Assembly (NCBI RefSeq): GCF_029167625.1
Contig: NZ_CP119146.1
Span: 1 to 64,000 of the forward strand
Direction: 5' to 3'
DNA length: 64,000 bases
Origin: Streptomyces sp. AM 4-1-1
GTDB lineage: Bacteria > Actinomycetota > Actinomycetes > Streptomycetales > Streptomycetaceae
The notes under the pieces were generated by a model. It saw only the letters and a list, made by a program, of their open reading frames with translations. It did not search any database and was not told where the DNA came from. The translations under genes were made by a program, and so were the position numbers. Shown in pieces: positions 1-10,699 of this stretch (within the stretch, counting starts at the first letter, position 1; the number at the start of each line of letters is the position of its first letter).

Positions 1-165
1 CCCGCGGAGCGGGATATGACCCGGCAAGCCGGGTCATAGTGAATGAATTGCGCAAGCGCAATTCATATTCCCGCGTAAACGCGGGAATGGAATTCCGTGA
101 ACGGAATTCCGGGAGGGAATGCAATTCGCGCAAGCGCTCATTGCGGGCATCCGCGCAAGCGCGGT
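1..165. repeat. Terminal telomere palindrome array
   Basis: The window opens with palindrome I, CCCGC-GGA-GCGGG (1-13). Perfect or near-perfect hairpins with two-base centres follow: arms 15-25/28-38, 43-53/56-66, 67-76/79-88 and 89-98/101-110, then looser ones to about 165 with the core GCGCAAGCGC. Streptomyces linear replicons carry such arrays at their ends, where the single-stranded 3' overhang folds and is patched by a protein-primed reaction. Only palindrome I matches the archetypal telomere as I remember it; the inner hairpins differ. That the sequence starts exactly at base 1 of palindrome I implies a complete end. Confidence 0.9.
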
Positions 166-190
166 CGCCTGGGCTGGCAGCAAGGGGAGG

Positions 191-500
191 TGCATCACGC
201 TCGGGCCTGTGTAGGGCTTGGGGTTCCTGGCCACCACCCCTGCAACGGATGTGACGGGCCGTCGGGTTGTACGGGTGCCGGCCTTGCTGCAGTGACGGGT
301 TTCGCTGCGCTCCACCCTGACCCCTCCCTCACTCTCAGACCCGCCCGGTGACGCTCATCAATGCCCCATCAGCATACAGGACAACCGGCCGCATCGGGTC
401 GAGATTCGGTCATGTATCACCCTGGGGGTGAAAGTTGGCGTGCGGGTGATGCATCACGGACCACGCCTGTGTAGTGTTTGGGTCTACACACCACAACCCC
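191..500. repeat. Two degenerate ~50-bp direct repeats before the helicase gene
   Basis: Copies at 191-240 and 450-500 share TGCATCACG, then GCCTGTGTAG, a TTGGG block and a CCAC/ACCCC end. They lie between the telomere hairpins and the first gene. The second copy contains the palindrome listed separately. The function is unknown; a duplicated regulatory or protein-binding site is one reading. Confidence 0.5.
468..490. promoter_or_regulatory. Inverted repeat upstream of the telomeric helicase
   Basis: TGTGTAG (468-474) and CTACACA (484-490) are perfect 7-bp arms separated by 9 bases, about 80 bp before the helicase start. The spacing suits a dimeric repressor operator, but no cognate regulator is identifiable here. 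Confidence 0.4.
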
Positions 501-571
501 GGACCAACCATTGCGCCCGGGACCTTCCATTCTTATTGCGCGCGGCATTCCGCGAAAAGGAGACCACGGGA

Positions 572-2956
572 ATGGCTAGGAAACTGTTTCCTCACCAGAT
601 CGAGGCTGTTGCGAACATTGTGCGCGGTCTCGATGTTCCACTGGATGGCATTCCTGTCAATGGCCTGCGCGGACAGGTGCATGCCGCGTGCGGGACGGGA
701 AAGACCACCATTGCCGCGGTGTCGGCAAAGCGGATTGTGCCCAAGGGGCGCATTCTGGTCCTGGTGCCGACGCTGGACCTTCTGACTCAGACGGTCCGTG
801 AATGGCATGAGGCTGGGCACACGGGGCCGGCGGTTGCGGTGTGCAGCCTCACCGATGACCCGGAGCTGTGGAACCTCAAGGTGCGCTCCACCACGAACCC
901 CGTGCAGCTGGCGCTGTGGCACAGCACGGGGCCTGTGACCGTCTACGCCACCTACGCGTCCCTGGGTGTCCTGGCGAAGGCGTTCGAGGGTGCCTACGGG
1001 CAGCAGCTGGCCCCGATGGACCTGACGGTGGTCGATGAGGCCCACAGGACAAGTGGCTCGATGGGCAAGGCCTGGGCCGACGTCCACGACCAGGACGTCA
1101 TCCCCTCCTACCGGCGGCTGTATCTGACGGCCACGCCGCGGATCTGGGAGGAGCGGCCGAACCGTGAGGTCGCGGAGGGGGTGCGTGACCCGCTGCCGCG
1201 CGAGATGGCGGCCTCCATGGACGACGAGAAGGTCTTCGGGCCGGTCCTCTACAAGCTCTCGCTGGCATCGGCCGTGTCGCGGAAGCTGCTTGCGCGGTAC
1301 CAGATCATCGTCCTGGAGCTCCAGGACCCGGTCGTCACCCCGGAGCGGCTGATGAGCGAGGAGCGGCACAGCGAGAGGGTGCGCGGTGAGCGCCTGGGGG
1401 CGCTGCAGGCGGCGTTGCTGCACACGATGGCGGAGCACCACCTCCAGACGTGCATCACCTTCCACCATCGGACGATAGAGGCGCAGGCGTTCGCGGAGGG
1501 CCTGGAGCGTGTCGCCAAGCGGCTGCACGCTGACCGGCCCGAGAAGTACCCGGCGCGCATCTGGGCGGACTGGCTGTGCGGTGAGCACGTCCCCGAGCGT
1601 CGGCGGGGGGTTCTGGGCGAGTTCGGGTCCACGGCGCTGCGGGCTGTCCTGTGCAACTGCCGGGTGCTGGGTGAGGGCGTCGACATCCGGGCTGTGGACT
1701 CGGTGGCCTTCCTGGACCCCAAGGGCGCTCCGCACGACATCGTCCAGGCGATCGGCCGGGCGCTGCGTCAAAAGCCCGGACAAGGGAAAGTCGCCTCTTT
1801 GATCGTGCCGGTATTCCTCCAGCCCGGAGAGGAGCCGGAAGACATGTTCACCTCCGGATCGTATCGGCCTTTGGTGAAGGTATTGGAGGGTCTGCGCGCT
1901 CACGACGAAGAGGCAATCGAATTGCTTGCGATTCCGCAGGAGCCTCAGAAGGACGTCGTGCAGCCGTCCGAGTACATCGGTTCGCCGCCCGAGGAAGGTG
2001 AGGACGAATCCCGTCTCTTGCTGCGTTTTGCGGCTCCGCGTGACCCGGTGATGGTCGCGGACTGGATTTCCTTCAACGTCATCGACACCGAGCGCCAGGA
2101 CTGGGCGCGCGGCTGGTCGGCGCTCAAGACGTTCACGGAGCGTGAGCTTCACGCCCGAGTTCCCTATGGGTACAAAGAGGGCGCGTTTCCCCTGGGGACC
2201 TTTGTCGCAGAACAGCGAAGGGCCTACGGGGCGGGGCAGATGACCGGCAGGCGCGCGCAGCGGCTGGAGAAGCTGGGCATGGTCTGGAACCCGGCCGATG
2301 AGCGGTTCCAGGAGAACCTTGAGGCCGCCAAGGCGTACTACGCGGACCATTGGACCCTCTGCGCTCCGAGGTCCGCCGCTGCTCTGGACAGGCCGGTAGG
2401 GCAGTGGCTGAGCAATCTGCGGCGCCCCGGTGCGCTGGAGGGCCACCCTGAGTGGAAGACCGCGCTGGAGGCCGTGGACACGCACTGGAATCCCGCGTGG
2501 CCGCCGGAGTGGCAGCGGCACTACGCCGCGCTGCGGGAGCTGCTGACGGACGAGGACGACCGCTCCGAGGTCTTGCCCGGCTTCACCGTCCACGGCATGG
2601 ACGTGGGCAAGTGGCTGGCGAAGCAGCGTCAGCACACGGTCTGGGAGGGACTGATAGACGGGCAGCGCGACCTCCTGGAAGCGGTCGGCATCGTGCCGCT
2701 GCCCCCGGAGCAGACGAAGCCCACTAAGGCCCCCAAGGCGGCCATGAGCGCCTTCGAGAAGGGCGTAGCGGCCCTGGAGCAGTACAAGGCCCGGGAAGGC
2801 TCTGTGAAGGTCCCCAGGGCCCACGTAGAGACGTTGCCGGATGGGTCGGAGGTCAAGCTCGGAGTGTTCCTCAGCAACAGCAAGAGCCGCCGGGCCAAGC
2901 TGACCGCCGACAAGCTCGCCGCGCTGGCCGACCTCGGACTCGACTGGGCTGCCTAG
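572..2956 (+). CDS. ttrA: Telomere-proximal TtrA-like superfamily 2 helicase
   Basis: This 794-aa protein is an SF2 DNA helicase. Visible motifs are Walker A GTGKTT (residues 41-46), DEAH (155-158), LTATPR (185-190) and motif VI QAIGRALRQ (392-400). A long C-terminal half with repeated Trp-rich blocks resembles the helicase-associated domains common in Streptomyces terminal helicases. TtrA-type genes are typically the first gene next to Streptomyces telomeres and have been linked to transfer or maintenance of the ends. The frame stays open upstream to 428, but I place the start at ATG 572 because AAAAGGAGA precedes it at good spacing. The gene converges on the kinase at 3018 across a strong hairpin. 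The symbol rests on position plus motifs, not on an alignment. Confidence 0.85.
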   Translation: MARKLFPHQIEAVANIVRGLDVPLDGIPVNGLRGQVHAACGTGKTTIAAVSAKRIVPKGRILVLVPTLDLLTQTVREWHEAGHTGPAVAVCSLTDDPELWNLKVRSTTNPVQLALWHSTGPVTVYATYASLGVLAKAFEGAYGQQLAPMDLTVVDEAHRTSGSMGKAWADVHDQDVIPSYRRLYLTATPRIWEERPNREVAEGVRDPLPREMAASMDDEKVFGPVLYKLSLASAVSRKLLARYQIIVLELQDPVVTPERLMSEERHSERVRGERLGALQAALLHTMAEHHLQTCITFHHRTIEAQAFAEGLERVAKRLHADRPEKYPARIWADWLCGEHVPERRRGVLGEFGSTALRAVLCNCRVLGEGVDIRAVDSVAFLDPKGAPHDIVQAIGRALRQKPGQGKVASLIVPVFLQPGEEPEDMFTSGSYRPLVKVLEGLRAHDEEAIELLAIPQEPQKDVVQPSEYIGSPPEEGEDESRLLLRFAAPRDPVMVADWISFNVIDTERQDWARGWSALKTFTERELHARVPYGYKEGAFPLGTFVAEQRRAYGAGQMTGRRAQRLEKLGMVWNPADERFQENLEAAKAYYADHWTLCAPRSAAALDRPVGQWLSNLRRPGALEGHPEWKTALEAVDTHWNPAWPPEWQRHYAALRELLTDEDDRSEVLPGFTVHGMDVGKWLAKQRQHTVWEGLIDGQRDLLEAVGIVPLPPEQTKPTKAPKAAMSAFEKGVAALEQYKAREGSVKVPRAHVETLPDGSEVKLGVFLSNSKSRRAKLTADKLAALADLGLDWAA

Positions 2957-2969
2957 CCACGAGAACCTC

Positions 2970-3003
2970 AGGAGCCCGCCCTCAGCGAGTGGGGCGGGCT
3001 CCT
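2970..3003. terminator. Bidirectional terminator hairpin
   Basis: AGGAGCCCGCCC (2970-2981) and GGGCGGGCTCCT (2992-3003) form a perfect 12-bp stem with a 10-base loop. It lies exactly between the convergent stops of the helicase and kinase genes, as expected for a shared factor-independent terminator. No long U run follows, which is usual in Streptomyces. Confidence 0.8.
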
Positions 3004-3017
3004 GGGTACTCAGCTCG

Positions 3018-4484
3018 TCACTTCCTCCACGACCCTTGCGGCTCCCGCTCAGGCATACGGCGGGGGTGTCCCAGCTCCCCGCTGGCCGCCTTGGCGAGCC
3101 AACTGGTCCACCGGTCGATGAACTCGTCCAGATCCCCGACCGAGAGGGGCGTGAAGGGCCAGGCCACCTGGTGCATGGCCATGCTCGGGCCGACCGCCGC
3201 GCGAGCCTCATGGTTGGGATTGAGGGAGAACGGGTCGATCTTCGACGTCACGTTGCGCAGCGGCATGTGCATGAAGGCCGTCTCGAACCACTGGTAACGC
3301 TCGGCCGCCTGGGCGTCCGCGTACCAGAGGGAGTGGCTCCGCCCCCCATAGCCCAGCCGGTTTTGCGGGATCGTGAGTCTGATGGTCGCGTGGGCGATCA
3401 CGTCGAACGGCGCCATCGATTTACCGTGCCAGGCACTGGGGTTGGTCTCCTGGGCGCTGCTGAAGGTCAGATCGGCTTCGGCCACGCGGAGCGTCCAGCC
3501 TGCCGGGGCCCTGCGCACCTCGGCCGTGGAGACGATGTTCGTGATCATTGTCAGGAGCTGGTCGGAGATTAGGCTGAGTGATGTGCGGGCGGCGTCCAGG
3601 AGGTCCCGGCGCCGCTCGGCTTCGGTGGCTTCTGCTGACGCCTGGCGGTCGGCTTCGGAGCGGCGTGCGGCTTCGGCCCGGTTCGCCTCTGCCAGTGCGG
3701 CCAGCCCGCCTGCCAGAGATGCAGTGGGGATGCGGCTCAGTCGCTCTAGTACGTTGCCAGCCGCGGGGCGGCCCTGGGGAGCGCGGAAAAGGCATTCGGT
3801 GATCAGCGCAGCCAGCAGGGCGGGTGCGGTGGTGAGCGGCGGTGGAGTGCCGTGGAGGTGCTGGTCCTGGTAGTCGTGCTCGTACGGCCCGGTGAAGGGC
3901 GTGATGCCCTCCAGGAGCTCGTAGGCGAGGACGCCCAAGGCGTAGATGTCGCTGGCGCTCGTGGCCCGTAGGTTCTTCCAGCGCTCCGGGGCCATGTAGG
4001 CAAGGGTGCCGGCGAACTTATAGGTCTGCTGGGCAGTGGTCGCTTCGGCGTAGCGGGCGATGCCGAAGTCGGCCAGGCACCAGCGGCCGTTGAGAAGCAG
4101 GACGTTCTCAGGCTTGAGGTCGCGGTGGACGACCTGGCCGTCAAGGTCGGTCAGGGTCTCGGCGATGTCCGTAAGCACGCGCACGGCCTCGGCCAGGGCG
4201 AGAGGCCCGTGCTGCTGCAGGTGTGCCCGCAGGGACTTCTCCGCCCGGGGCATGACGAGTACCCAGTGGTCTTCGTGCTCACCGTTGTCAAGGATCGGCA
4301 CGATGTTGCGTACGCCATCGAGTTCGGTGAACAGCATTTCCCGTTCTGCGCCAGGCCGCTTCGGGACCATCTTCACTGCGGCGGGCAAGCCGTTGACATC
4401 CTGCGCTGCGTAGACGGCGCCGAAGCCGCCTCGCTCCCCGATGGGCTCGCCAACGACCCATTCACGGGCCAGTTTCAATCTCAT
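3018..4484 (-). CDS. Ser/Thr protein kinase, soluble
   Basis: This 488-aa eukaryotic-type kinase has a glycine loop GERGGFG (16-22), catalytic-loop HRDLKPEN (120-127), DFG (139-141) and APE (165-167); the nucleotide-binding lysine is near residue 38. The kinase domain covers roughly the first 260 residues. An Ala/Glu/Arg-rich stretch, probably a coiled coil, and an unrecognised C-terminal domain follow. No transmembrane segment or PASTA repeat is visible. ATG 4484 has GAGG about nine bases upstream; ATG 4502 is the alternative. It is the last intact gene before the anomalous block and faces the telomere. Its substrate is unknown. Kinases without a membrane anchor in arms like this are often parts of defence or stress systems, but that is inference. 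Confidence 0.85.
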   Translation of the reverse strand: MRLKLAREWVVGEPIGERGGFGAVYAAQDVNGLPAAVKMVPKRPGAEREMLFTELDGVRNIVPILDNGEHEDHWVLVMPRAEKSLRAHLQQHGPLALAEAVRVLTDIAETLTDLDGQVVHRDLKPENVLLLNGRWCLADFGIARYAEATTAQQTYKFAGTLAYMAPERWKNLRATSASDIYALGVLAYELLEGITPFTGPYEHDYQDQHLHGTPPPLTTAPALLAALITECLFRAPQGRPAAGNVLERLSRIPTASLAGGLAALAEANRAEAARRSEADRQASAEATEAERRRDLLDAARTSLSLISDQLLTMITNIVSTAEVRRAPAGWTLRVAEADLTFSSAQETNPSAWHGKSMAPFDVIAHATIRLTIPQNRLGYGGRSHSLWYADAQAAERYQWFETAFMHMPLRNVTSKIDPFSLNPNHEARAAVGPSMAMHQVAWPFTPLSVGDLDEFIDRWTSWLAKAASGELGHPRRMPEREPQGSWRK

Positions 4485-5426
4485 GAGCACGCGCCTCGCC
4501 ATCTTCGACCGCTCTGTCTGAATCATCATGCCGGAGCACTCCGACACCCGATCCGCGTTCACTCAAGCGGGCATGCTGAGGAGGGCGTGCCCCTGCCGGC
4601 TGCATGACGGTCTGGAGCATTTCGATGAGGCCGTCCCCGCCCACTAGAACCTCAGCATGCTGTCTTTTTTGAGGTCGTAGGGCAGCAGGGAGCTGCTGAG
4701 TGCCAGCTCCGACAATGAGATCGGAGTTAATGATTTTCCCCTTGCTCACCTCCATTGCCTTGCCATAACTCACAAAACTGGATGACCTCCAGTTATCAGT
4801 CCCACACAGGTCCACCTCAGCAGGTGAGCACGTGGGAACGAACGGCAGGGCTGAGCAAGGTGATCCAGATAAGACCCACAAACATGTGGTCAGCCAAAGT
4901 CAGGCGTATCCAAAGGCGAAGCAAACAAAGGCAACATCAGGGGCATGTTCGCCATTTGTGGTGGCCTCCCAAAGCATGATCAAGCAAAACCTTCAGCCCT
5001 TCGCTGGAGGCCAGAGTTTTGCCCCCTTCAGCAGAGCATGGCAAAAATCAAAACACCAAATGCTATGCAAGGCAATACCACACGTCAGGCGTGGATCTCC
5101 TCAAGGGATGGCAGTACAGGCACAGGGGATCGCCGACTTGTGGGGCTGAGGTGTCCACCAGCAACGCCGAGCTTTGCCCCAGTTGGCAGCGCCATGGAAC
5201 CCCAGAGGAAAAATGCCCTCCATTGCAGTGCAGAAGGTCAAAGAGAAGCGGCATCGCCCTGGTCTTGCCTTCTCGCCCCTGGGACCTTGGGCAGCCTCTG
5301 CTGGCTTCCCCGTCGTGGCCAGGGACAGGCTCCGTGCATTCGCGGTCCTTCACCAATGTGGATATCCCACCACAAAGCAGGCATGAGTTATAACCACATA
5401 AGGCTCCTAGCACTGAGCACGGCTAC

Positions 5427-5929
5427 ATGGCAAATCTGAGTACTCACCCATGGCAGATTCAAGATCAAAGAGGCATGAATGGCAAGGACGCCCCAGACAA
5501 AGATGAAGGCAGTGAAGAAGTAGGCCACGAGGCAGAGCCTCACCAGGGCCGTGGCACCAGCTACGACCTGTCCAGCTTCATGGAGTCAGTCAGGCAGATC
5601 TCAGCCTGGCAGGACGAGATGTTAGATATAACCCAATGCCACATCAAAGAGATAGACTCCACCCGCCAGATCATCAAAAATATCATGGGACCGTCCAAAA
5701 CGGCCATTCAGGCTGCACCGACCACCCAGCGCCGCTACACAAAAGATCAATGAAGCCATTGCTGGCACTGCAGAGCAGTCTGAGGAACATCTACAACAAG
5801 CCCAGCGCCATCAATGACATCTTGCACGGCGTGTCCCTTCACCGCACGCTGCTGGACCAACTCCGCAGCGACATGCCAGCCCTTTTCCTGCCTGCCAGTC
5901 TCAAAGCCCTGGAAGCTGGAGACCTGTAG
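5427..5929 (+). pseudogene. Protein-like fragments in two frames (unrecognised)
   Basis: One frame (5427-5753) gives a hydrophilic 108-aa stretch that ends in a helical, Gln/Ile/Asp-rich segment reading like real protein. A second frame continues to 5929 with another plausible helical stretch rich in Leu, Asp and Arg. Neither has a bacterial ribosome-binding site, and the frames do not join without a shift. They could be exons, or pieces of a decayed gene. I recognise no family. Confidence 0.3.
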
Positions 5930-5984
5930 AACAGTATGGAGATAGGTCAGGACGATTGACTCATCCCTCCCTTGGGCACCCCAG

Positions 5985-6291
5985 GCCGAGATCGTCAGAG
6001 CCCTGTTCCCCCTCAAGGAGGCCAAGAGCGTTATGCCCTCCTGGGCGAACGCTCGCGACGACGTTCTCGTTGACGTCCACGCCAGCCTCCAGAGCGTCAC
6101 CCATCCTGAGAGCTGACCGGCACTAGTCGGCATCTGGAGCACTGCCACCCGCACCTTGCTGGGCCGGAAGCTTCGATGAGGGTCTTCTAGCCCTGGCAGG
6201 CAATGTGCTCGAGACCATGATGAAGAAGCACGGCAACGCCTGGACCCGGCGTTCCTTCCCTCAGGTGACCTACCTCCGGAACGACACCACG
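5985..6291 (+). pseudogene. Further protein-like fragments, frame-shifted
   Basis: A 43-codon stretch (5985-6116) preceded by CCCCAG reads as plausible protein and ends at TGA. After 6124 two frames carry more of it, with a one-base shift near 6175 restoring a stretch containing Met-Met-Lys-Lys-His. The pattern suits either short introns or frameshift decay. I make no family assignment. Confidence 0.25.
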
Positions 6292-7471
6292 ACCGAGCTC
6301 CCCCGGCCCCGACAGAGGGCGGCGGCCAGGCCTTACCCGCCGAAGGCTGGACACCACGTTACCATCCGGCAGTGCCCCCTGGGCGACGCGGACGATTGGG
6401 GCGGATCTCACTCTGCGGCAGTTCAAGCACTACCTGGTGCTCGTGGGCATGCGGAACGCCGCGGGCCTGGTGCCACCAGACGCCTCAACCGCCACCTGGA
6501 GCAGACCAGGCTTCGCCTTGACGCCTACCGTCCGGAGTTCGTTCTGCCGGCAATCTTCCTCGCCCACGCCTTGCTGCGTGCGTTGGACTAGACCCTCAGT
6601 CGCCCCTACGTGGAAGAAGACGCAGGGCGTAGCTGCTTTGAGTCTCCAGGGCGTGGACGCAACGTTCTCAAGGGGTGCCAGACCCATCGGGCCGTCGGGT
6701 CATGTGGCGGCCGGGACAGGGCTAGAAGAGGCGGTCAGCAGCGCGTAGAGGAGCCCCTTTAAGGCGGGCGCGGTTCTGGGCACTGCGGGCCGTTTGTTCC
6801 GATCAGGGTGGAGAGGCGGCGGTCGGCTTCGCGGAGGACGACTTCGGTGAGGGCTGCCGTGGCCGTCGCTCTTGGGCAGGGCGGCGGCGTGGCGTCGGAC
6901 GTCCGGCCGGTGAGAGCCGCTGTCGTGGCCGGTCAGTTGGAGCACGATCTCGTTCGCTGTAGTCGCATGGGGAGTGTTCGAGTACCTCCACGCGAGGACG
7001 GCGGTGACGAGCGCTTCGTACGGTGCGCGGTCCAGAGGGAGGCCAGCGTAGACCTGGCCGTGAGGGTCGTAGGAACTCTCGGTAGTGGGGTGTATCACTG
7101 TCTCGCCGCGTCGTCCTGGTCCGCCGTCGATCGAGGGCGGCGAGGGTGGTGGGGTACGAGTAGCGGGCGAAGCTGCGTCGCGAGGCGTGCCAACCTGTGA
7201 AGGCCAAGCCGAATACAAGTCCTCCTGGACCCTGGCGCATGCCGCCCTGGTGCAGGCAGCACCCTCACACACCATAGGTAATAGCACCTGAGAACATCCG
7301 TGTGGGTCGGACCGGCGATCACTCCTCGCCGGTCCGGCATTACCATCCGCCCAGTGTGGCTGCGGGCACCGACAAGCTGGTGCAGAACGGCAGTAGATCA
7401 GGCGCGCCCAGGGCGCCTGGCCGGCACGAAGCAGTACCTCCACAGTTTGTTCCTCGTGACCGGCAATGATG

Positions 7472-7493
7472 CCCCCCCCCCCCCCCCCCCCCC
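7472..7493. repeat. 22-nt poly-C homopolymer
   Basis: An uninterrupted run of 22 C follows GATG. Runs of this length are very rare in actinobacterial genomes. They suggest foreign DNA, a slippage-prone tract or a sequencing/assembly problem. It lies in the anomalous block. Confidence 0.95.
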
Positions 7494-10328
7494 GCGCGTA
7501 GTGGTAGGCGGCCTCGGCCTCCTGGGTAGTCCTGAGCGTTCCTGGAACCCGCCTTCGTGGCCTTGTCGTGGACCTGGGCCCCATCTCGAGCAGACCGTGC
7601 ACGACACTCCACTTCGAGGCTGCAGAGGCTTGGCGGCCCTCGTCCGGTCGGTGATACGGCGGGCACGGTTCTGTGCCATGGTCGACTCCCTGCTTCAGGG
7701 TGGAGTGGTCGACTTCGGGACGTAACTCCCGGAGCTGGCGGTCGGCCAAGAATCGGTAGAAGACCACCTCCTAGTGATAGGACGATCCTTCGGGCCTCAG
7801 ACAGAGCGACAGGAACCCTGATCATCAGCCATTGGCCTTGGGAGACCAGGTGAACCCCAACCGGCCATTGCTGAGCAGGATCGTGAGCATGCTCATTATC
7901 CTTGAGGCCCAGCGCTCACTCCCAGAACATCCGTGACGCGATCAGCAGCGCTCACCTCGTAGCTGACAACCTCCGCAGTGCGCACAGCACCAGTACCTAC
8001 CACCGGCGTCTCGCAGTACCCAGAGTGGGCTACGGACTCCTCGGGCACCCTGCGGCACTAGATAAGCGACGGGGACATCAGACGTCGGATCCTGACCCGG
8101 CGGTACGAGGTGCTCCTCAGCCAGCTATGGCACCTCGGCTGGGAGCGACCAAGAGCGCCCTCGTGAACGGCCTAGTGAACCTCGAGCTCGCTGAGCGCGT
8201 CGCCGATCTCAGCGCCGCCGTACAGAGCCTTGGACGACTGGTTGCGCCACTGGTTCGGCCAAGAGGTCTTCGTGGCCGACCGACTCCAGCTGCTACTGCC
8301 ACAACCGTGAAAAGCTCGAGGGCATCAGACCTCGCTGCATCCTCAGGCTTCCTTCCGGCCACCAGCGTCCGGCTGCTTTCCCCCATCACGGTCGTGGACG
8401 AACTCAGTGGGCTCAAGGAGACGAGGTGACAGCACGGCAACTGGCGGGCCGCCCACACGCTCGAGCTTCCGGGCACGGTGATGCCCAGACAGTTCAGCGT
8501 CTGGGGTCTGGAGCTGACCGGCAGCGTTCCAGGATAAGAGCAGGGAAGCGGACGTCTAAGGTGACAAACACCATCCAGATCGTCAGTGACCCGCCCAGGC
8601 ATGTTTGGCTCCAGTTCGCGGACGACGAGATCGTCCGGTCGGGCTGTGCACAAGCTGGACGTTGACGCAGACCAAGCGGTACACCTGATGACCTGCTGAC
8701 ACCCGTATGTTTTTCCGCCGCCAGGCCGCGAGCTTTTTAGTCACCCAAGGTCCTTTTTAAGGACCCAGGACAGGATACAAACAAAGAATAAGCAGGTTGG
8801 CCCATGAACTGAGTGCCTGCCCTGCAAGGCACCATGAACGTCTGGCCAATGGAGGCTAGGAGAACCCGCAAGGGCCTGGGCAGCGTCTACACCTGGGCTG
8901 AGACCGCGGCCTTGGTGGAGACCACTTTGAGGTCTCAAGGTGTAGAGCATGGGTTAGCTTTTGGTGATGAACACATTGGCAGTGATTTGGGCGTGAGGGC
9001 AGTTCAAGGTTGGGGGGGTGTCCTGGCCTGGCCTTTCTTGGTGCCATGTCCAAGATGACTGGGAGTTCCACTACACATATGGCATGATAGAGGCCATGCC
9101 AAAGAGGATCCTGCTTGATCGCATCAGTGCCATCCAGTTTGGGAATGCAGGGACAGGGCTGTCAAGATGGATAACCTTCTGGAGCCCTGCTTGACAAGAG
9201 CCGGCCACCCAAATGACACTCAGCAAAGCCAGTTCCCAGGTCCTGGGGTGGGATCTTCACGGTTGCCTCAGTCAGCTGAGTAGCGCTGATCTTATCGTAG
9301 ATACTGGATCAATCTCCGGTCGTTTTCGTGAGCCGGTCTAGCTCCCCTTGGGGATGCCGGGCAGGTTGATCAAGCTTCCCAAGGTGTCCCGTGGAGCTTG
9401 GTCGGCGTAGCCGCGGATGAAATCCCGACCCCTTAGGTGCGTGCTCAGGCATTCAACGTTAGGGTTTGACGGTGACTTGCTCTTATGTTTGTTGAACCAC
9501 CAGTAGCTCTCCCGGTGGTAGCGGATCGTTGTCCTCGTTGACTTGAAGACTTGCATGGGTTCTTTGGGCGTAGTTACCGTGCGGTGGTTTTCTGTGGCTT
9601 CCGTCCCAATGGTGGTCCTGCGCACGCTGGTGTCGATCGTGGTTGGGTTCGTCCTCGAGGACAGGGCGGGTACAGCTGTGGATCTTCCAGGCCTCGACCA
9701 TGGGGCGCACCGTCGCCTTGGTCGCTTGTGACGTGGGACTCGATTCGGGTAGCGCGGCTGAGTAGGTCCTCTCAGTTACGACTGACAACTTGAGATGATA
9801 AAGTGGACAACTGTTATAGGTAGCCGGTTTTTCGCGGCTCTTTGGGGGGATTCTCAATCGGTTCCTGGAAGGTGACTGGTCCCATGACTGACTGTTAGAC
9901 GATAACCATGGGGCGTGCTGGGATTCTCCTGCAAGACAATTGCAGCCACTTCTTGACTGGTGCTGTAATATGATCAGTGCTGGGATCGTCCTCAAGACCT
10001 GGGCCAAGGCCACAGGAGGCCGTGGCGCCTGAGCATGGCTATTCAACGTTGTCAGGCGGGGTCAGTGGCGGAAGGACCTCTAAAGAGCTGAAGCCTGCGG
10101 GTAGACGCCAGGACCCAGGACGGGTCGTCAGACGCCCCTGGATCAGCGTAGTCTTCATTAGGATCGTCCAGCACCTTTCAGCATCCATGGGTCCATCCCT
10201 GGGAACCGGCCGTAGCTGGTGCCACGTGTAGCTGTAGCTCCCTGCGCCAGCCTCCCGGGACCTTGGAGCCAGACCATCGCAGCCCTAAAGCAGGACCAAG
10301 GTTCCCGTGGCAGAGACAAAGACGGGCA

Positions 10329-10560
10329 TCATTCTGTTTTCCTCACTACAATGGTTTCAGGATCGCCAACGATCTCACTTTCTTTAGTCGCAACCTGGGC
10401 CTCATTCTGGAGCTGACAATTGATGAACTGGCCTACAGCTTCCTTCGCGGCTATGTACCTTTCCTTTGACCTGCCCGTCAGCTGATGCTTCCCACTGAGC
10501 ATGGGGTCCTTGAGGTCATACACAGGGACGTCGCTCCCCCAGCGTTCCTCTCCTCCACAT
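10329..10560 (-). pseudogene. Exon-like coding stretch, minus strand
   Basis: From about 10560 down to 10329 the minus strand has an open frame of natural-looking, charged protein (Lys/Glu-rich, ending EIVGDPETIVVRKTE). Upstream in the same frame is a stop, and the open part begins after a TGTGGAG context that could be a splice acceptor. No ribosome-binding site precedes it. I recognise no family. Confidence 0.3.
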
Positions 10561-10699
10561 CAATGGGATACCTGAAGGGTCCCCAGCCGTCCGTGGCCCC
10601 CCACAGACTCCCTTCGTTTTATGATTGGACGGTGACAGGGTCCGTCCCTATCTTGGGCAGGGCTGGTGGCCTGGGGTGGGTTGCATGGCAGCTGATGAC

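Noticed and set aside
533..3211. An 892-aa open frame antisense to the telomeric helicase
   Set aside because: It is Arg/Leu/Pro-rich with no motif or start signal, and is a high-GC shadow of a gene with clear helicase motifs.
6700..7767. A degenerate transposase or integrase on the minus strand
   Set aside because: A few stretches look protein-like, but no catalytic motif or terminal repeat could be found, so no assignment is made.
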